A DNA stretch of 64,000 nucleotides, taken from Symbiodinium sp. CCMP2592. Its lineage: Eukaryota; Sar; Dinophyceae; Suessiales; Symbiodiniaceae. The stretch is taken from the NCBI GenBank assembly GCA_905221615.1, contig CAJNDT010000001.1, positions 2,531,894 through 2,595,893 on the forward strand. The letters are read 5' to 3'. Numbering within the stretch: the first letter of the stretch is position 1; the number at the start of each line of letters is the position of its first letter. The notes under the pieces are model-generated. The model was not told the origin of the DNA. It saw only the letters and a list, made by a program, of their open reading frames with translations, and did not search any database. The position numbers and the translations under genes were made by a program. Shown here piece by piece: positions 51,361 through 61,274 of the stretch.

Positions 51361-51438
51361 GACAGCAACCCTGTAGGGGTAGAGGCGCAGCTGTAGCTCA
51401 ACGACCTTACCCTGAAAGCGGGAAGCTCGGGCAATATT

Positions 51439-52420
51439 TCACGCCGCAACGGAAGCCTTAGCGCACTGTCCACATACAGGCAGGTCGCTCAAAGGGACAT
51501 CTGGGTCGAGCCTGCTATAATTTGCCGAATCGTTGCGGCCACACAAAAATCGGGCCCCGCTCAAAATGTGCACGACCCTGGAATGGACATGCATCTTACA
51601 GTCCTTGGCGGCATCCAGCTCAGCCGCCGTCATGGTCCTGCCCAAAGTCAAACCTGACGCTGCCCCCTGAAGATCGGCTTCGGCTATGTCCTCATCTTCA
51701 GCTTCAGATTCCAACATATCTGGAGCATCAGCACAAACGCGCTCGAGGAGGGCCTCAGAACCATCCGAGTTCCTGATGAGCTGAGCCAGGCGCCACACCC
51801 TGGACTCGTCAGGCTTGAGAGCTCCCTTCCGAATGAGCACGATCAAGTCGTGCACAACCTTCATGAGGCGAGTGAGCTCATCACGAGCATAAGTCAAGGG
51901 GGACATCACAGCAGGATCCACGTGATGTCCTAAGAGGCGGCGGTCAGACAGTGGAACTATCGTGCTTTTAGCTGCCCATGATAGGACTGTGCACTTCAAG
52001 CTGTGCGTGCCAATTCCTTCGATGCCTTGACTAGCGGCTGTGAGAAACTCTTTAAGGTAGCAGCATGCCTCTCCTGTGCTCATCGGTCTGTCCAGCCAAC
52101 AGTTAGCGCTCTCAGACCATGCAGGGAGAGCCGGATGCAAACCCAGAGAATATTCCTCTCTTGCCTTCATCCACAAGTCAGCCCAGTTGCTGTCTGCAAA
52201 GAATTTACCCAGCGAACACATGGGTAACAGCTGAGACTTGCGCGATGCTACGGGTGCGGTCTTCCAGTGGGAGCTCTCGGCTTCAACCAAGCAAAGGCCC
52301 TGATGGAACGACACAACAAGGCTTCCTAACCAAAGCGAGTCGCCGAACCGGGCGCTAGCCCCGAGGCAAAACAACAGGTGCCCAGCGATGACTTTCCAAT
52401 GGCAGTACGGCGCATGAATC
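51439..52420 (-). pseudogene. YR-3 tyrosine recombinase catalytic domain and tail
   Basis: Catalytic residues counted in the 328-codon frame from 52425: Arg 26 (GASARFGDS), H141 and K144 (GTHSLKCTVLSW), H167/168 (LLGHHV), Tyr 179 (SPLTYARDEL). As in YR-2 the box is HxxK, not HxxR. The C-terminal tail carries VHSRVVHILS, FLCGRND and CGQCAK, the same Cys/His pattern as the YR-2 and YR-1 tails. The frame is separated from its N-terminal half by a seven-base tandem duplication (CTTTAGA twice, on the coding strand near 52425-52440). Confidence 0.86.
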
Positions 52421-53350
52421 ACCACGTACTCTAAAGTCTAAAGCCTTGACCTGTTTCACAGACAAAGGGATCGCCTGCTGCAAACGACGTTTGCCTTGGT
52501 ACATCTTGAGCGCCAAACCCTTCACACGAGAAGAAACGGCTCGCAGAGCCGCCTGATCCTTAAACTGCAAGGTGCCCGCTGCGAAATTCCAGGCCTGGAG
52601 AAAAGAAGACCCTGAGGTAGGTCGCGCATTCGCCTCGAGTTCCTGCAAGTACTGATACAGGATTCTCTCTCCGGCAGTGAAAGGATTGCCATACCCTGAA
52701 TCAAGGGTCCACTTGGCGAAAGCCCACAAAGCAGAGGCCCTCTTCACGAGGGTGGAGGTAGCTTTCCCACTGAAAACATCACTGAACGTTCTTGCAATCT
52801 GTTGGTCTTCCTTGAGCAAGGAAGCTTCAGCCAAAAGAATGCATCCTAGCTCGGTGACGCCAGGCTCGAGCATGACGAGAACCCTGAACTTACGGAGAGC
52901 CTCCCACCTGGCAGAGTCCGAGGTCTTCATCATGGCAACAATTTGAAGACGCTTCTTTGCAAAGTCAGGCACCTGCTTCAACGCAGGTACAGCACTCGGG
53001 GCGCAGGATTGCCGTGCGGGTTCATGATCATAGGGCATCGGAATGCAGGGACGCTTGCTAGGCTGACCAAAAACCCAGGCAAAAGGCCCCCTCTCCCAAG
53101 GAAGGAGAATCACAGAAGTCCTGTTATCCTTAAGCGTTTGGTTCCAAGAAAAACTTCTGATGAGTACAGCTCTTGCGTCCAAAGCCGGGAAGTCATCTTC
53201 GGCTTTAGCCAGCCTGCTGAAGAAGGTATCAGGAGTTTGCAAAAACGATGCAGTCTGGTCCTGCGAGGCGGCGGCACCTGAAGATCCGGCTGGACCTCCC
53301 AGACTCCCTTGCGAAGAAGAGGCCAAGGCCGGATTGCCTGTTGTAACCAT
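52420..53350 (-). pseudogene. YR-3 ORF2: N-terminal region and recombinase core-binding domain
   Basis: From ATG at 53350 (MVTTGNPALASSSQG). It shows the conserved box LLPWERGPFAWVFG seen in YR-2 and then an uninterrupted core-binding domain (TFSDVFSGKATSTLVKRASA, GERILYQYLQELEAN). At the place where YR-2 has a TGA this copy reads on. It ends in the wrong phase after VKALDF because of the CTTTAGA duplication. Confidence 0.8.
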
Positions 53351-53405
53351 CTAGTCTGGCAAGCCAACCTACGGGAACACAAGCGGAAAAGTGCCAAAAT
53401 TTCCT

Positions 53406-53702
53406 TCAAGCAGACTGCTCGCGCGGTTCAAGAAATGTTCTGAATGCTGCTCGCAGGCCCTGAATGATCCCCTCTAGCCACGAGAGGCGTTGGTGGTGGC
53501 CCGTCTGGTTCACCCAGACACGCGCCAAGGACTCTTCCAAAGTTTGCAAATCGGACCTGAGGGCTTGAACTTGAAGCCTCAGGGCGTTGACCTCCAATTG
53601 GAGATCGTAGATATGCTGACTGTGGAGCTCACGAGTGCTAGTAGAGCTGCCCTCGGAACGATTAGAAGACCCGTCGACGAGTGCGTCGCCGAAGTCCATC
53701 CG
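53406..53702 (-). CDS. YR-3 ORF1, small coiled-coil protein
   Basis: From ATG at 53702 (MDFGDALVDGSSNRSEGSS), matching the opening of YR-1 ORF1. A clear coiled coil (HIYDLQLEVNALRLQVQALR, then LQTLEESLARV) and a C-terminal helix. 98 residues. It lies just upstream of ORF2, the same position as in YR-1 and YR-2. Function unknown; multimerisation is likely from the coiled coil. Confidence 0.66.
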   Translation of the reverse strand, partial: RMDFGDALVDGSSNRSEGSSTSTRELHSQHIYDLQLEVNALRLQVQALRSDLQTLEESLARVWVNQTGHHQRLSWLEGIIQGLRAAFRTFLEPREQSA

Positions 53703-54032
53703 TGGTCCCTTCGAGGGACCACTTGCACTGAGGGCTAGCCCCGAACGTCCACTGGTTGAGTTCAGGCCTCTTGAGGTTGACACGGAGCCCAGAGCCTGAA
53801 AACCCAAAATCGTTTCTCTGCTGCAGCTTTCTTCAGAGCCACAACTGCCGGCGCGAACATATCGTCAAAGTCAGATGCACCGACAGAAGCTCTAGCAAAC
53901 ATGAAATTCCTTCGGTTCAACTTCCCACAACATGTAAAATGTTCGACGTGAGAACACAAAGGTCTTTAGCAGTTTTGCGTCGCTGTGTTAGCGACTATAA
54001 ATCAAAGACAACATGATCACATTCGTGAAATA
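53703..54032 (-). other. YR-3 upstream leader
   Basis: 330 bp between the Z-B Gag junction and YR-3 ORF1. It should hold the YR-3 A1 repeat, but with no second copy in the window its limits cannot be set. It contains an imperfect GGTCCCTCGAAGGGACCA hairpin (about 53701-53722). No ORF supported. Confidence 0.5.
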
Positions 54033-57000
54033 GTCTTCTTCCTCGACTTCGCCTGGAACCGCCTTTGCGGCTGCGGCAACGCTTGTGTTGACAGCTTCTG
54101 CAGGCATGACACCGTTGAGGATTTCGGTAATTGCTTTTGCCTCAAGGTCGTCATGAACGCACGACTTTGAGCTCCCAGCACGAATGTAGGGAATATCACC
54201 GTCCACGAACAAGGAAATCCTTTTACCTTGCGGAGTGATCATGAATGGCTCTCTTCCCGGAGGCCACACGAACCCGTAGTTGAACTTCATGCATCGTTTG
54301 CCGATGGAGAGGACTGTCGGTGTGTCGTCCAAAACGTAAGCGTTGATCGGTTCCTCAAACGACTCAGTCTGGAAGTTCGACACAAGGTCAGTGTCTGTAA
54401 TGCCGTTGGCAGTCTGGAACGATATGGGTTCCGGGGTTACGAGCGTCTCAAGACTGTGCTTCTCGATCTTCTTCTGGGATATGAGATCATGTCCGCAACC
54501 GGTGTCCATAAGAAACTTGATCTTCTTCTTGAGGATGACGGGTTGCACCATGCATTTGAACACTCCTTGATCGATGATCCGCTTGCTGTGTGCAGCGTCA
54601 AGTTCTCGTTCGACAATGGAGTCTTCACCATCGTAGAATGCAACTTCCTCCACACGAGAGGTTCCTGGTATGCGAACGAACGAGACTCGATCACCTTCAT
54701 GACCATCGTCAATCATGTCCCTCATAATCTGTGCTTTCAGCCTTGCCTTGTGCTTGGCGAACTCCAAGTCGACGGCTCGATCCTCATCGTTGATGATTGC
54801 GTTCACGTCCACAGGTGTGACTTTCCTCCTTCTGTCTTTGCACGACTTCCTTGGCCGTGAGGAAACAAACTTCACATCCTCGGAGAACGTCACGCGAAAC
54901 TTAGCAGATTTCCGGGTCGACGTAGTCGGTCCCGTTGACTCGTCGTCAGTCGAACAATCCGAATCAGCGTCGCTGTCTACGGATGAACACACTGATTCCT
55001 CGTCATTCTGTCTTGAGGATCGCTTCCATATTGCCGGTGCCGACGGGTTCCATCTTCGGCACAATCTGATGGCAGGGGCAGCTGGGAGTGCTTTGGCCTT
55101 AGCATTCGGTTTGGCTGGCGCTGCTTTGGCTTCCGATTTGGCCTTGGCCTTCGCCTTCGGTTCAGGAGCCGGAGTAGCAGCAGCTTCATGCTTGAAAGGG
55201 CAATTCTCCCGTGAGCACGAACCAGTGTTCTTGAACGAGTAGCATATTCGTTCCCCCCTTCCGGATGGACTTGGAGTTCTTGACCTCGGAGTATGCGGTC
55301 TTTCTGGAGTCTTCTTGGAGTGGCTAAACGGGCACTTGTCACAGTTTCGACATCCAGCATCTGTGAAATGGAACTTGCAGCGGATATGCTTCTTCCTTTT
55401 GTCACCCTTGTTGTCCGCTGACTCACTTCTACTCTTCTTCTTCGGCTTTGGTTTGACCTTTGCATGATTCTTCGCCTTGCTCTGAGGCAGGACGGGAGCC
55501 ACTTTGTCAGGTTTGTCAGGAGTAGCTTTACCCTTCGGCGAGGGTGCTGCTTTAGCCGGTGTCTTGTCAGGCGTCTTTGCCGGCGCAGCAAGCATGTCCT
55601 TTCCTTCCAACATCTGTCGTAGGCCAATCTGAGTCTGAGTGAGATTTGACTGTTCCCTCCTCCGCATGATAGTTCGATCGATGATCTTCATGAGGTTCTC
55701 ATACGATCGATCCTCGTGGTTGTAGGGTAGATGTTCATAGTGCATACCCAATTCCAGCTTCATTGCGGGAGATTCCTTGATCTTGCCGTACAAGCAATCC
55801 CGGAGAGCAGTTTTGGATGGTATGTCCTCCGGCCTCATCCGTCCGAGAACTTCCAACCATGTTTGCTTGAACGTATGAAGTTTGTTGTCCCCTTGGTACT
55901 GAAGCTTCACCAGGTACTCGAGCGTGATGATCATGTCGAGACGATCATGTGTTCGGAAGCTTTCATACATCATCGCAATGGTTTGTCGTCCCTTTATGAT
56001 CTTGCCCTCAGGCCGACTGATGTAGTCATTTGCCTTCCGGTTCACTTCCAGGCACAAGTCAGCAGATTTGTCTCCACCGGCACGCAACATCGCCACCATG
56101 GCAACGCCCAACTTGACGTCAATGCTCTTGAACTTCTTATGTCCGGAGTCATTCAAGGCTTCGACATCCGGGAAAGTGTTGAACGCTGGTGCCAACCATA
56201 ACATCCAGTCTTCATGGTTGGGATCTGCTGCCGCTCCGAGGACATTTGCTGTGCACACAGACCGCCAGTTGTTCAGGTGAGTGAGCGTAGGCCAAGGGGG
56301 AACGATCACTTTGTCTGCTTCCCTCCTGGAGATTCTCACTTCTGTCACCTCTGGGTCTGCGTCCCCATCAGGGTCACGTGCATCAGGAGGATCCGGATCA
56401 GGTTTACCATCATCTTTCTTCCCTTTTCCGCTACCATCATCAGGATCAGATGGATCGGGAGGACCAAACCCTGTTCCGGCCCCATTTCCATGATCATCGT
56501 CCTCATTTTCTTCACCTTCTTCGCCACCATCGCCATCTGCTTCACCCTCTTGCATTCCTTCAGCGAATAGCTTCCATTCATCACGGTCAATGCGGAGTCG
56601 CTGTTCTGCTTTCTGGGCCTTGATGACTTCGCTTCGCAAGTCAGCTAGCTTCTCCTCATACCGTTCCGCAACTTCTTCCTCAATCCGGCGTCGTCTTTCT
56701 TCAGCGATTGACTCATCGAACGCTACCGGTTTGGGCCGTTGCGAATCAATGGACCTCAGACCTTTGAGTAACTCTCCGACCTGAGCACCAAAAGCTGTTG
56801 GTGTTGCCGCCCGTCGTGGATTACCAGAGTCAAAGTTTCTGATCGATGCAGTCGCGTTGTCGTGGTCGACATTTCTGGAAGAGCTGGACGATGCTGTAGG
56901 ATTCGGCCCCAACATCCCGCGATCTTTCAGAAGTTCGTGTAGCTGTCGGTCACGTACAGCTGCCGCATCACTTGATCTCTGGGTGCCTCCACTTGGGATA

Positions 57001-58826
57001 CCGAACAGCTCAGCCGCGGTTGGCGTCTTTGGAATACCAAACAACTCGGCTGCATTCGGCGTGGCCGGAATGCCAAATAGCTCTGCTGCACTAGGCGTGG
57101 AACGCGCGAGTGCTGCATTGCTGGTACCAGGCACGTTGTGCACAGGTACTGATCCCGCCACGTCTGCTGCTGTTCCCCGAACAGGATCCATCTTCCCCCT
57201 CGGGTTGCCGGTGAAGAAGTTTCCATCCGTGAACTTCATATCTTCATCAGCAAGGTTCTTGGCCGCACTCGGTTCAGGGAATGCAATCCTCTCTTTGGCG
57301 ACAGGACTAACCTGACTAGGAGATCGTATTTCAGGGGATCGTACCTCAGCTCCTACGGAAAATGAGTGTACTACATCCTTTCCTACATGCTCCCAGCCAG
57401 ACTCAGTAGTCCTCGATGACATGGGCATACTCGACGGTCGGGCCGATCCAGCAAACAAGTTGGAGCTTCGCGCCGCCTCGAGTTCACTGCGTGTCCTTGA
57501 TTGAAGATCCTCTTGCGTTCTGAGCGCTCTCCTGAGTTCATTCAGCTCATCATGCAGAGTCGGCAATGATTGCCTTGCGTGATCTTCATTCATCTGAAGC
57601 AAATCTTCCGCATCCTGCATCCTCTTCACTGCCATTCTACGGTACTCTTCCTCTTCACCAAGCTTTTCGCGAAGCCGTTGGTGCTCTTGGCGAATCGCTG
57701 TGTTGTCACCAACCAATCCCTGGACTTCGTCCATGACTCTTTGTTCCTGATTCTTGGCGATAAGGAATCGTTCCTGCATAGCATGCATGGCTTGTTCCGA
57801 ACTTGCCGTGCTTGATCGGAGGTGCAGATTTTCCCTGGCTCGTTCATGAAGTTCCTGGGTCAGATGCTCATACTCTCGTGCCATGAGTTCACCGTCACCT
57901 TGAGCTCGAGCTTCCAACTGCACAAAGTTAGTAGCCGCTTCAGCGCGTAGCGCGTGAAGTTGTTGAGCAAGTTCTTCGGCAACTGCGTACCCACGACGTT
58001 GCTGGGCAGAGCTCTGTTCGTCCATACGGAACAATGCCACTTCATAGTCTCTCTTCATCTCTTGGTTGACATTGTTGAGATGTTGCATAGCCAAGCATGC
58101 GTTATCTCGTTGTCGTTCCAATTCTCCTATGCGAATTCCAGAACCTTCATCTTCTTGTTGCATCTCATTGATCTTTTCCATCAGGTTTTGGACAACGCCC
58201 TCGTACTCCTGCACTTGACTTCGGTAGTACATCTGCTGTGCAAGACTTGACGCTTCGAGCTGCTGTCGCAATTCCTGAAAGCCGGTCGTACCATCAGTTA
58301 TGGCCGGGGTGTTGACTGAGGAAGCATCACCTTGAGCTGGTATGGTATCAAGGGTCATGTCGGCGTCGTCTGCCTCGTGAGGATGGTTTGTAACCATCTG
58401 CCTCCACGTCATCGATCTGTCCCGCCCCCTGGTGTTCGACGTTCTTGTTCTTGATCGTGCTGAAGAGCTTCTCGAAGATGCCGGTTTCGACTTCTTCTCC
58501 AACATAATCACTCCTTTGTCCTTCGTCCTTGACGGAGCTCTCGGCGTCTGAAAACCAGAGGCTTCGGTCCGTCGTTCTGTTGCCTTGCCAGTCCTCGATC
58601 CTGAGGATGTTGACCGTAAAGGCGTAGGTGATCTCGGTGAGGTCTTTGCTTTTCCTTTGGGAACTGCCTTTGCTGTGGCAAGCGCAGAAGATTGACCTTT
58701 GTCATCTTCCGTGGAACTGTCAACGGACTGCACCACTGTGTCATCGGCAGTTGAATCACTAACCGCCGGTGCTGCCACGTCGGCACCGAAAGTCATTGTC
58801 GTATCTTGACTTGATCCCGAGTTCAT
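53988..58826 (-). CDS. gag: Z-B Gag and protease, ending in YR-3 sequence
   Basis: 1612 codons from ATG at 58826, uninterrupted where Z-A has a frameshift. In order: Ser/Lys-rich disordered start with basic patches (1-150), long coiled coil (170-430), a linker with LFGIP repeats (580-620), a second coiled-coil and acidic region (700-790), Gag core (EVTEVRISRREADKVIVPPW), two CCCH fingers (CKFHFTDAGCRNCDKCPFSH; CYSFKNTGSCSRENCPFKH), protease with FLMDTGCGHDLIS near 1430. Normal Z sequence ends at about VEEED and the last 14 residues come from YR-3. The pre-integrase zinc motif and everything downstream are absent. Confidence 0.88.
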   Translation of the reverse strand: MNSGSSQDTTMTFGADVAAPAVSDSTADDTVVQSVDSSTEDDKGQSSALATAKAVPKGKAKTSPRSPTPLRSTSSGSRTGKATERRTEASGFQTPRAPSRTKDKGVIMLEKKSKPASSRSSSARSRTRTSNTRGRDRSMTWRQMVTNHPHEADDADMTLDTIPAQGDASSVNTPAITDGTTGFQELRQQLEASSLAQQMYYRSQVQEYEGVVQNLMEKINEMQQEDEGSGIRIGELERQRDNACLAMQHLNNVNQEMKRDYEVALFRMDEQSSAQQRRGYAVAEELAQQLHALRAEAATNFVQLEARAQGDGELMAREYEHLTQELHERARENLHLRSSTASSEQAMHAMQERFLIAKNQEQRVMDEVQGLVGDNTAIRQEHQRLREKLGEEEEYRRMAVKRMQDAEDLLQMNEDHARQSLPTLHDELNELRRALRTQEDLQSRTRSELEAARSSNLFAGSARPSSMPMSSRTTESGWEHVGKDVVHSFSVGAEVRSPEIRSPSQVSPVAKERIAFPEPSAAKNLADEDMKFTDGNFFTGNPRGKMDPVRGTAADVAGSVPVHNVPGTSNAALARSTPSAAELFGIPATPNAAELFGIPKTPTAAELFGIPSGGTQRSSDAAAVRDRQLHELLKDRGMLGPNPTASSSSSRNVDHDNATASIRNFDSGNPRRAATPTAFGAQVGELLKGLRSIDSQRPKPVAFDESIAEERRRRIEEEVAERYEEKLADLRSEVIKAQKAEQRLRIDRDEWKLFAEGMQEGEADGDGGEEGEENEDDDHGNGAGTGFGPPDPSDPDDGSGKGKKDDGKPDPDPPDARDPDGDADPEVTEVRISRREADKVIVPPWPTLTHLNNWRSVCTANVLGAAADPNHEDWMLWLAPAFNTFPDVEALNDSGHKKFKSIDVKLGVAMVAMLRAGGDKSADLCLEVNRKANDYISRPEGKIIKGRQTIAMMYESFRTHDRLDMIITLEYLVKLQYQGDNKLHTFKQTWLEVLGRMRPEDIPSKTALRDCLYGKIKESPAMKLELGMHYEHLPYNHEDRSYENLMKIIDRTIMRRREQSNLTQTQIGLRQMLEGKDMLAAPAKTPDKTPAKAAPSPKGKATPDKPDKVAPVLPQSKAKNHAKVKPKPKKKSRSESADNKGDKRKKHIRCKFHFTDAGCRNCDKCPFSHSKKTPERPHTPRSRTPSPSGRGERICYSFKNTGSCSRENCPFKHEAAATPAPEPKAKAKAKSEAKAAPAKPNAKAKALPAAPAIRLCRRWNPSAPAIWKRSSRQNDEESVCSSVDSDADSDCSTDDESTGPTTSTRKSAKFRVTFSEDVKFVSSRPRKSCKDRRRKVTPVDVNAIINDEDRAVDLEFAKHKARLKAQIMRDMIDDGHEGDRVSFVRIPGTSRVEEVAFYDGEDSIVERELDAAHSKRIIDQGVFKCMVQPVILKKKIKFLMDTGCGHDLISQKKIEKHSLETLVTPEPISFQTANGITDTDLVSNFQTESFEEPINAYVLDDTPTVLSIGKRCMKFNYGFVWPPGREPFMITPQGKRISLFVDGDIPYIRAGSSKSCVHDDLEAKAITEILNGVMPAEAVNTSVAAAAKAVPGEVEEEDYFTNVIMLSLIYSR
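56993..57100 (-). repeat. Three tandem 36-bp units in Z-B Gag
   Basis: Encodes TPSAAELFGIPA, TPNAAELFGIPK, TPTAAELFGIPS. Z-A has one unit (TPSAATLFGIPS, near 34260). A coding minisatellite expansion that keeps the frame. Confidence 0.9.
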
Positions 58827-58870
58827 TGTTGAAGTGGTAGGTCAAGTAGTGCTCGTAGTAGAAAGGCAGA

Positions 58871-58890
58871 GCCGCGTACGGCTGATAACC
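58871..58890 (-). promoter_or_regulatory. Putative primer binding site of Z-B
   Basis: Same 20 bases as 36051-36070, adjacent to the 5' LTR: GGTTATCAGCC followed by a GCCGTACGCGGC near-palindrome on the coding strand. Probably an internal-tRNA type site. Confidence 0.45.
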
Positions 58891-59366
58891 TGCGTGGGGA
58901 TTTGTTCGTGTTGTTGCCCGTAATGCTCACCCCACAGAGCTGTTGTATTGATAGCGTGGTTGCCCTTCAGGTACACGATCGCAACTGCTCCCTTCTCCCA
59001 CTCTTGTCCCTATCCCTGTGCAAGCAGATACCACGCAGCTTCCTTTTGCACTCTGCGGCCGGCAGTGCTGTCGGTGCACGGGATTGGCTCTGATCTCTAG
59101 GAATCACGAAGAACGAATGCTTTCACTATGGGCATATGCGTTCTAGCGCATGTGCTCACACTTGAGCCTTGAGCCTTGAGCCAAAGTTGCGATTGGCGGA
59201 AGTCAGAAAAGAATGGCTTAGCATCACGGCGTGCGTAGCACTGCCGCTAGCTTAACCGAAGATGAGGGACGCGTAGCGTGCCCTCTTTGTTGACCTGTAC
59301 ATGGCCATGCTCACAGCTCTTATCGTGATACCATAGGATTTGACTAGGCATCGAAGTCCGTTCGCA
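58891..59366 (-). repeat. 5' LTR of Z-B
   Basis: 476 bp, reads the same as 37288-37763. It contains three CTTGAGC units at 59161-59181. Confidence 0.94.
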
Positions 59367-59738
59367 GTATTAGTATTAGAATTAGTATTAGTATTAGTAT
59401 TAGCATTAGCATTAGCATTAGTATTAATATTAGTACTAATATTAGTATTAGTATTGGCATTAGTATTAGTATTAGTATTAGTATTAGTATTTATATTAGT
59501 ATGAGTATTAATATTAATATTAGTATTAGTATTAGTATTAGTATTAGTATTAGTATTAGTATTAGTATTAGTATTAGTATTAATATGAGTATGAGTATGA
59601 GTATTAATAGGATTACTAAAACTAAAACTAGTATCAGCATTGGCATTGGCACTAGTCACTGGTAATCGTACCCGTATTCGTATTCGTATCCGAAGTATTC
59701 GTTTTCGCATTCGCATTCGTATTGGTATTCGTATCCGT
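59367..59738. repeat. (TTAGTA)n-type microsatellite, right part
   Basis: Continuation of 36519-37287 after the Z-B insertion. Beyond about 59660 the unit drifts to ATTCGT hexamers. The uninterrupted array was about 1.1 kb. Confidence 0.93.
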
Positions 59739-60750
59739 GTCGGCAAAAATAGTATTTACCGTAAATCACAACCCGCAGTGACAGTAATAGTACGTCTTTC
59801 TGATGTCTAAAATTAACAATTTTTTTCAAAGAAACAGGCTGGTTTCCTTGTTTTGAAAAAAGGCAGATTGAACCGAAAAGATGAAGGGCAACATACATCG
59901 AATCTGGTTCTGCTTGCTGTTTGATGTGTGTGTTGCAGCCAAATCACGTGCCTCTGCGCCTCTTCAGGGCTGCGCGCTTTTCAAACCTATGCAGTTTACG
60001 ACCCGTCCGATGCCGAATCTGAGCTCTTTCAACAATTGGCTGTGCCATTCGGTTCAACTGGTCAAAGGAGCTCTGATCTCCAACCACTTCGACCTTTAGT
60101 CTTGCTCGCAAAAGCTCATGCCTCAAGATGCTTCGCGTTTGATAAAGTTTTGGGCAATCAGACTTGAAAGAGATGGAAAAGTTTCAATCTGCAACAGCTC
60201 AAAAGCTGTGTTGGTTGGAGTGGCTGCGTAAGCAAAAAAAACTCCTTGGAATTGAGAATTCAAAAAAAAGTGAGAAGCAGACCAAAAATGGATTCAAAGC
60301 CTTCACAGACCCCTTCGAAGGCTTCCGCCATCTTGACGGATCGCTCTTTTGAGAGAACCCACCCCATCTGCTGCAAAGCCAAGAGATGAGTCACTGCGTG
60401 ACAAGCTACGCAGCAACAAGACTGAAGTAACTACCTCGAAGTCGGCACGATTGCAACCTGCTAAGCGAATTTTTGGAGCAGTGTGAATTCTCAAAAACAG
60501 TGCTTAAATTGTTTCTGGAAATTGGAACAGACTTTGCTTTTTTTGGCGTGGGCGGGCCTCAAAGACAGCAGGTTGCTGCACTCGGCCCCAGTAAGAACTA
60601 CAATAATGCCAAGACCAAGAACAAAATCAACTGTACAAAAGAAAAGACGAAGCATAACAGGGTGAGACAGGCCGCGACTAGCAGACTTAGCCGGCAGACG
60701 TCGTTCGGCAAGACATGCCCGGAACCTAGCAACTACCACCGCTCAGATGC
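59739..60750. other. AT-richer intergenic sequence, no feature recognised
   Basis: About 1 kb with several A and T runs and short ORFs that lack any protein-like pattern. No repeat shared with the retroelements. It marks the change from retroelement DNA to other genomic sequence. Confidence 0.5.
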
Positions 60751-60856
60751 CCCGCTTCCCAGTCGGACTGAGTTGCGCAATGGCACATAAGTTGCCCAGC
60801 ATCCAAAAGGGGGCGGGCAAAACAACATACCCTTCCCGTCCGTTTTGTGCACTTGG

Positions 60857-60890
60857 CCCAGCTTCCCAAAGAGGGCCTCGCAAGGGCAAG
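60857..60890 (+). repeat. Dispersed hairpin repeat, copy 1
   Basis: CCCAGCTTCCCA-loop-GGGCCTCGCAAGGGCA type. Two more degenerate copies lie just upstream (60751-60785 and 60793-60823). Confidence 0.7.
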
Positions 60891-60985
60891 ACGGAGAGGC
60901 GCTTGGTGTGGTGGAATACGCCCAAGCACCCATACAGAAGCGGAGAGCGTCCTGCAGTGGCAAGTGCAGGAGCACTTTGATTCAA

Positions 60986-61022
60986 GCCCAGCTTCCCAAC
61001 AATGTGGGCCTCGCAAGGGCAG
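60986..61022 (+). repeat. Dispersed hairpin repeat, copy 2
   Basis: GCCCAGCTTCCCA, a short loop, then TGTGGGCCTCGCAAGGGCA. Confidence 0.75.
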
Positions 61023-61116
61023 ACACTCTGATTTTCGCACTATGCAGCAAGCCAGGAAGCACTGGACAGGGGCCGTGCTGGACAGTCAGCAGCGTGCAGG
61101 GCGCCACGCGTTCCTA

Positions 61117-61150
61117 GCCCAGCTTCCCACACGTGGGTCTCGCAAGGGCA
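61117..61150 (+). repeat. Dispersed hairpin repeat, copy 3
   Basis: GCCCAGCTTCCCACACGTGG with CCCAC/GTGGG stem, then GTCTCGCAAGGGCA. Confidence 0.75.
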
Positions 61151-61234
61151 GAGAAAGAACAGGCAGCGACCACACCAAACACCATTTTTTCAAGAGGCCA
61201 GTTCGACCCTGAGCTGCTCAGTAAATGCGCCCAT

Positions 61235-61270
61235 GCCCAGCTTCCCACCGACGTGGGCCTCGCAAGGGCA
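61235..61270 (+). repeat. Dispersed hairpin repeat, copy 4
   Basis: GCCCAGCTTCCCAC, loop CGAC, GTGGGCCTCGCAAGGGCA; the clearest copy. Confidence 0.78.
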
Positions 61271-61274
61271 AGGG

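Larger units (their letters stand above)
50664..54033 (-). mobile_element. Fragment of a third tyrosine-recombinase element (YR-3) inside Z-B
   Basis: Carries ORF1, ORF2 plus recombinase, the intergenic tandem repeats and the start of Gag, then stops. Gag remainder, polymerase and the B1-A2-B2 repeats are missing. It occupies the place of the deleted Z-B integrase-RT region. The upstream junction is in the Z-B Gag tail at about 54033 (after VEEED), and the downstream junction at about 50664. Confidence 0.82.
37288..59366 (-). mobile_element. Giant copia-type element Z-B, internally deleted and chimeric
   Basis: Flanked by GTATT duplications (37283-37287 and 59367-59371) in the microsatellite. 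The two 476-bp LTRs read as identical. It keeps Gag and protease (to about 54034) and the last third of the second polyprotein (38015-40676 plus 49711-50663). It lacks everything in Z-A between about 31400 and 3970 except the YR-2 site, including integrase, RT and RNase H. That gap is filled by a YR-3 fragment. C1 (40682-49710) is a later insertion. Such an element could only move with enzymes supplied by another copy. Confidence 0.9.

Noticed and set aside
51439-52425. Phage or bacterial integrase, integron or prophage
   Set aside because: The recombinase sits with Gag-like and RT genes of eukaryotic type in a dinoflagellate-like context; no bacterial features were seen.
59252-59746. Minus-strand ORF of Asn-Thr repeats
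   Set aside because: Again the hexamer microsatellite read in one phase.
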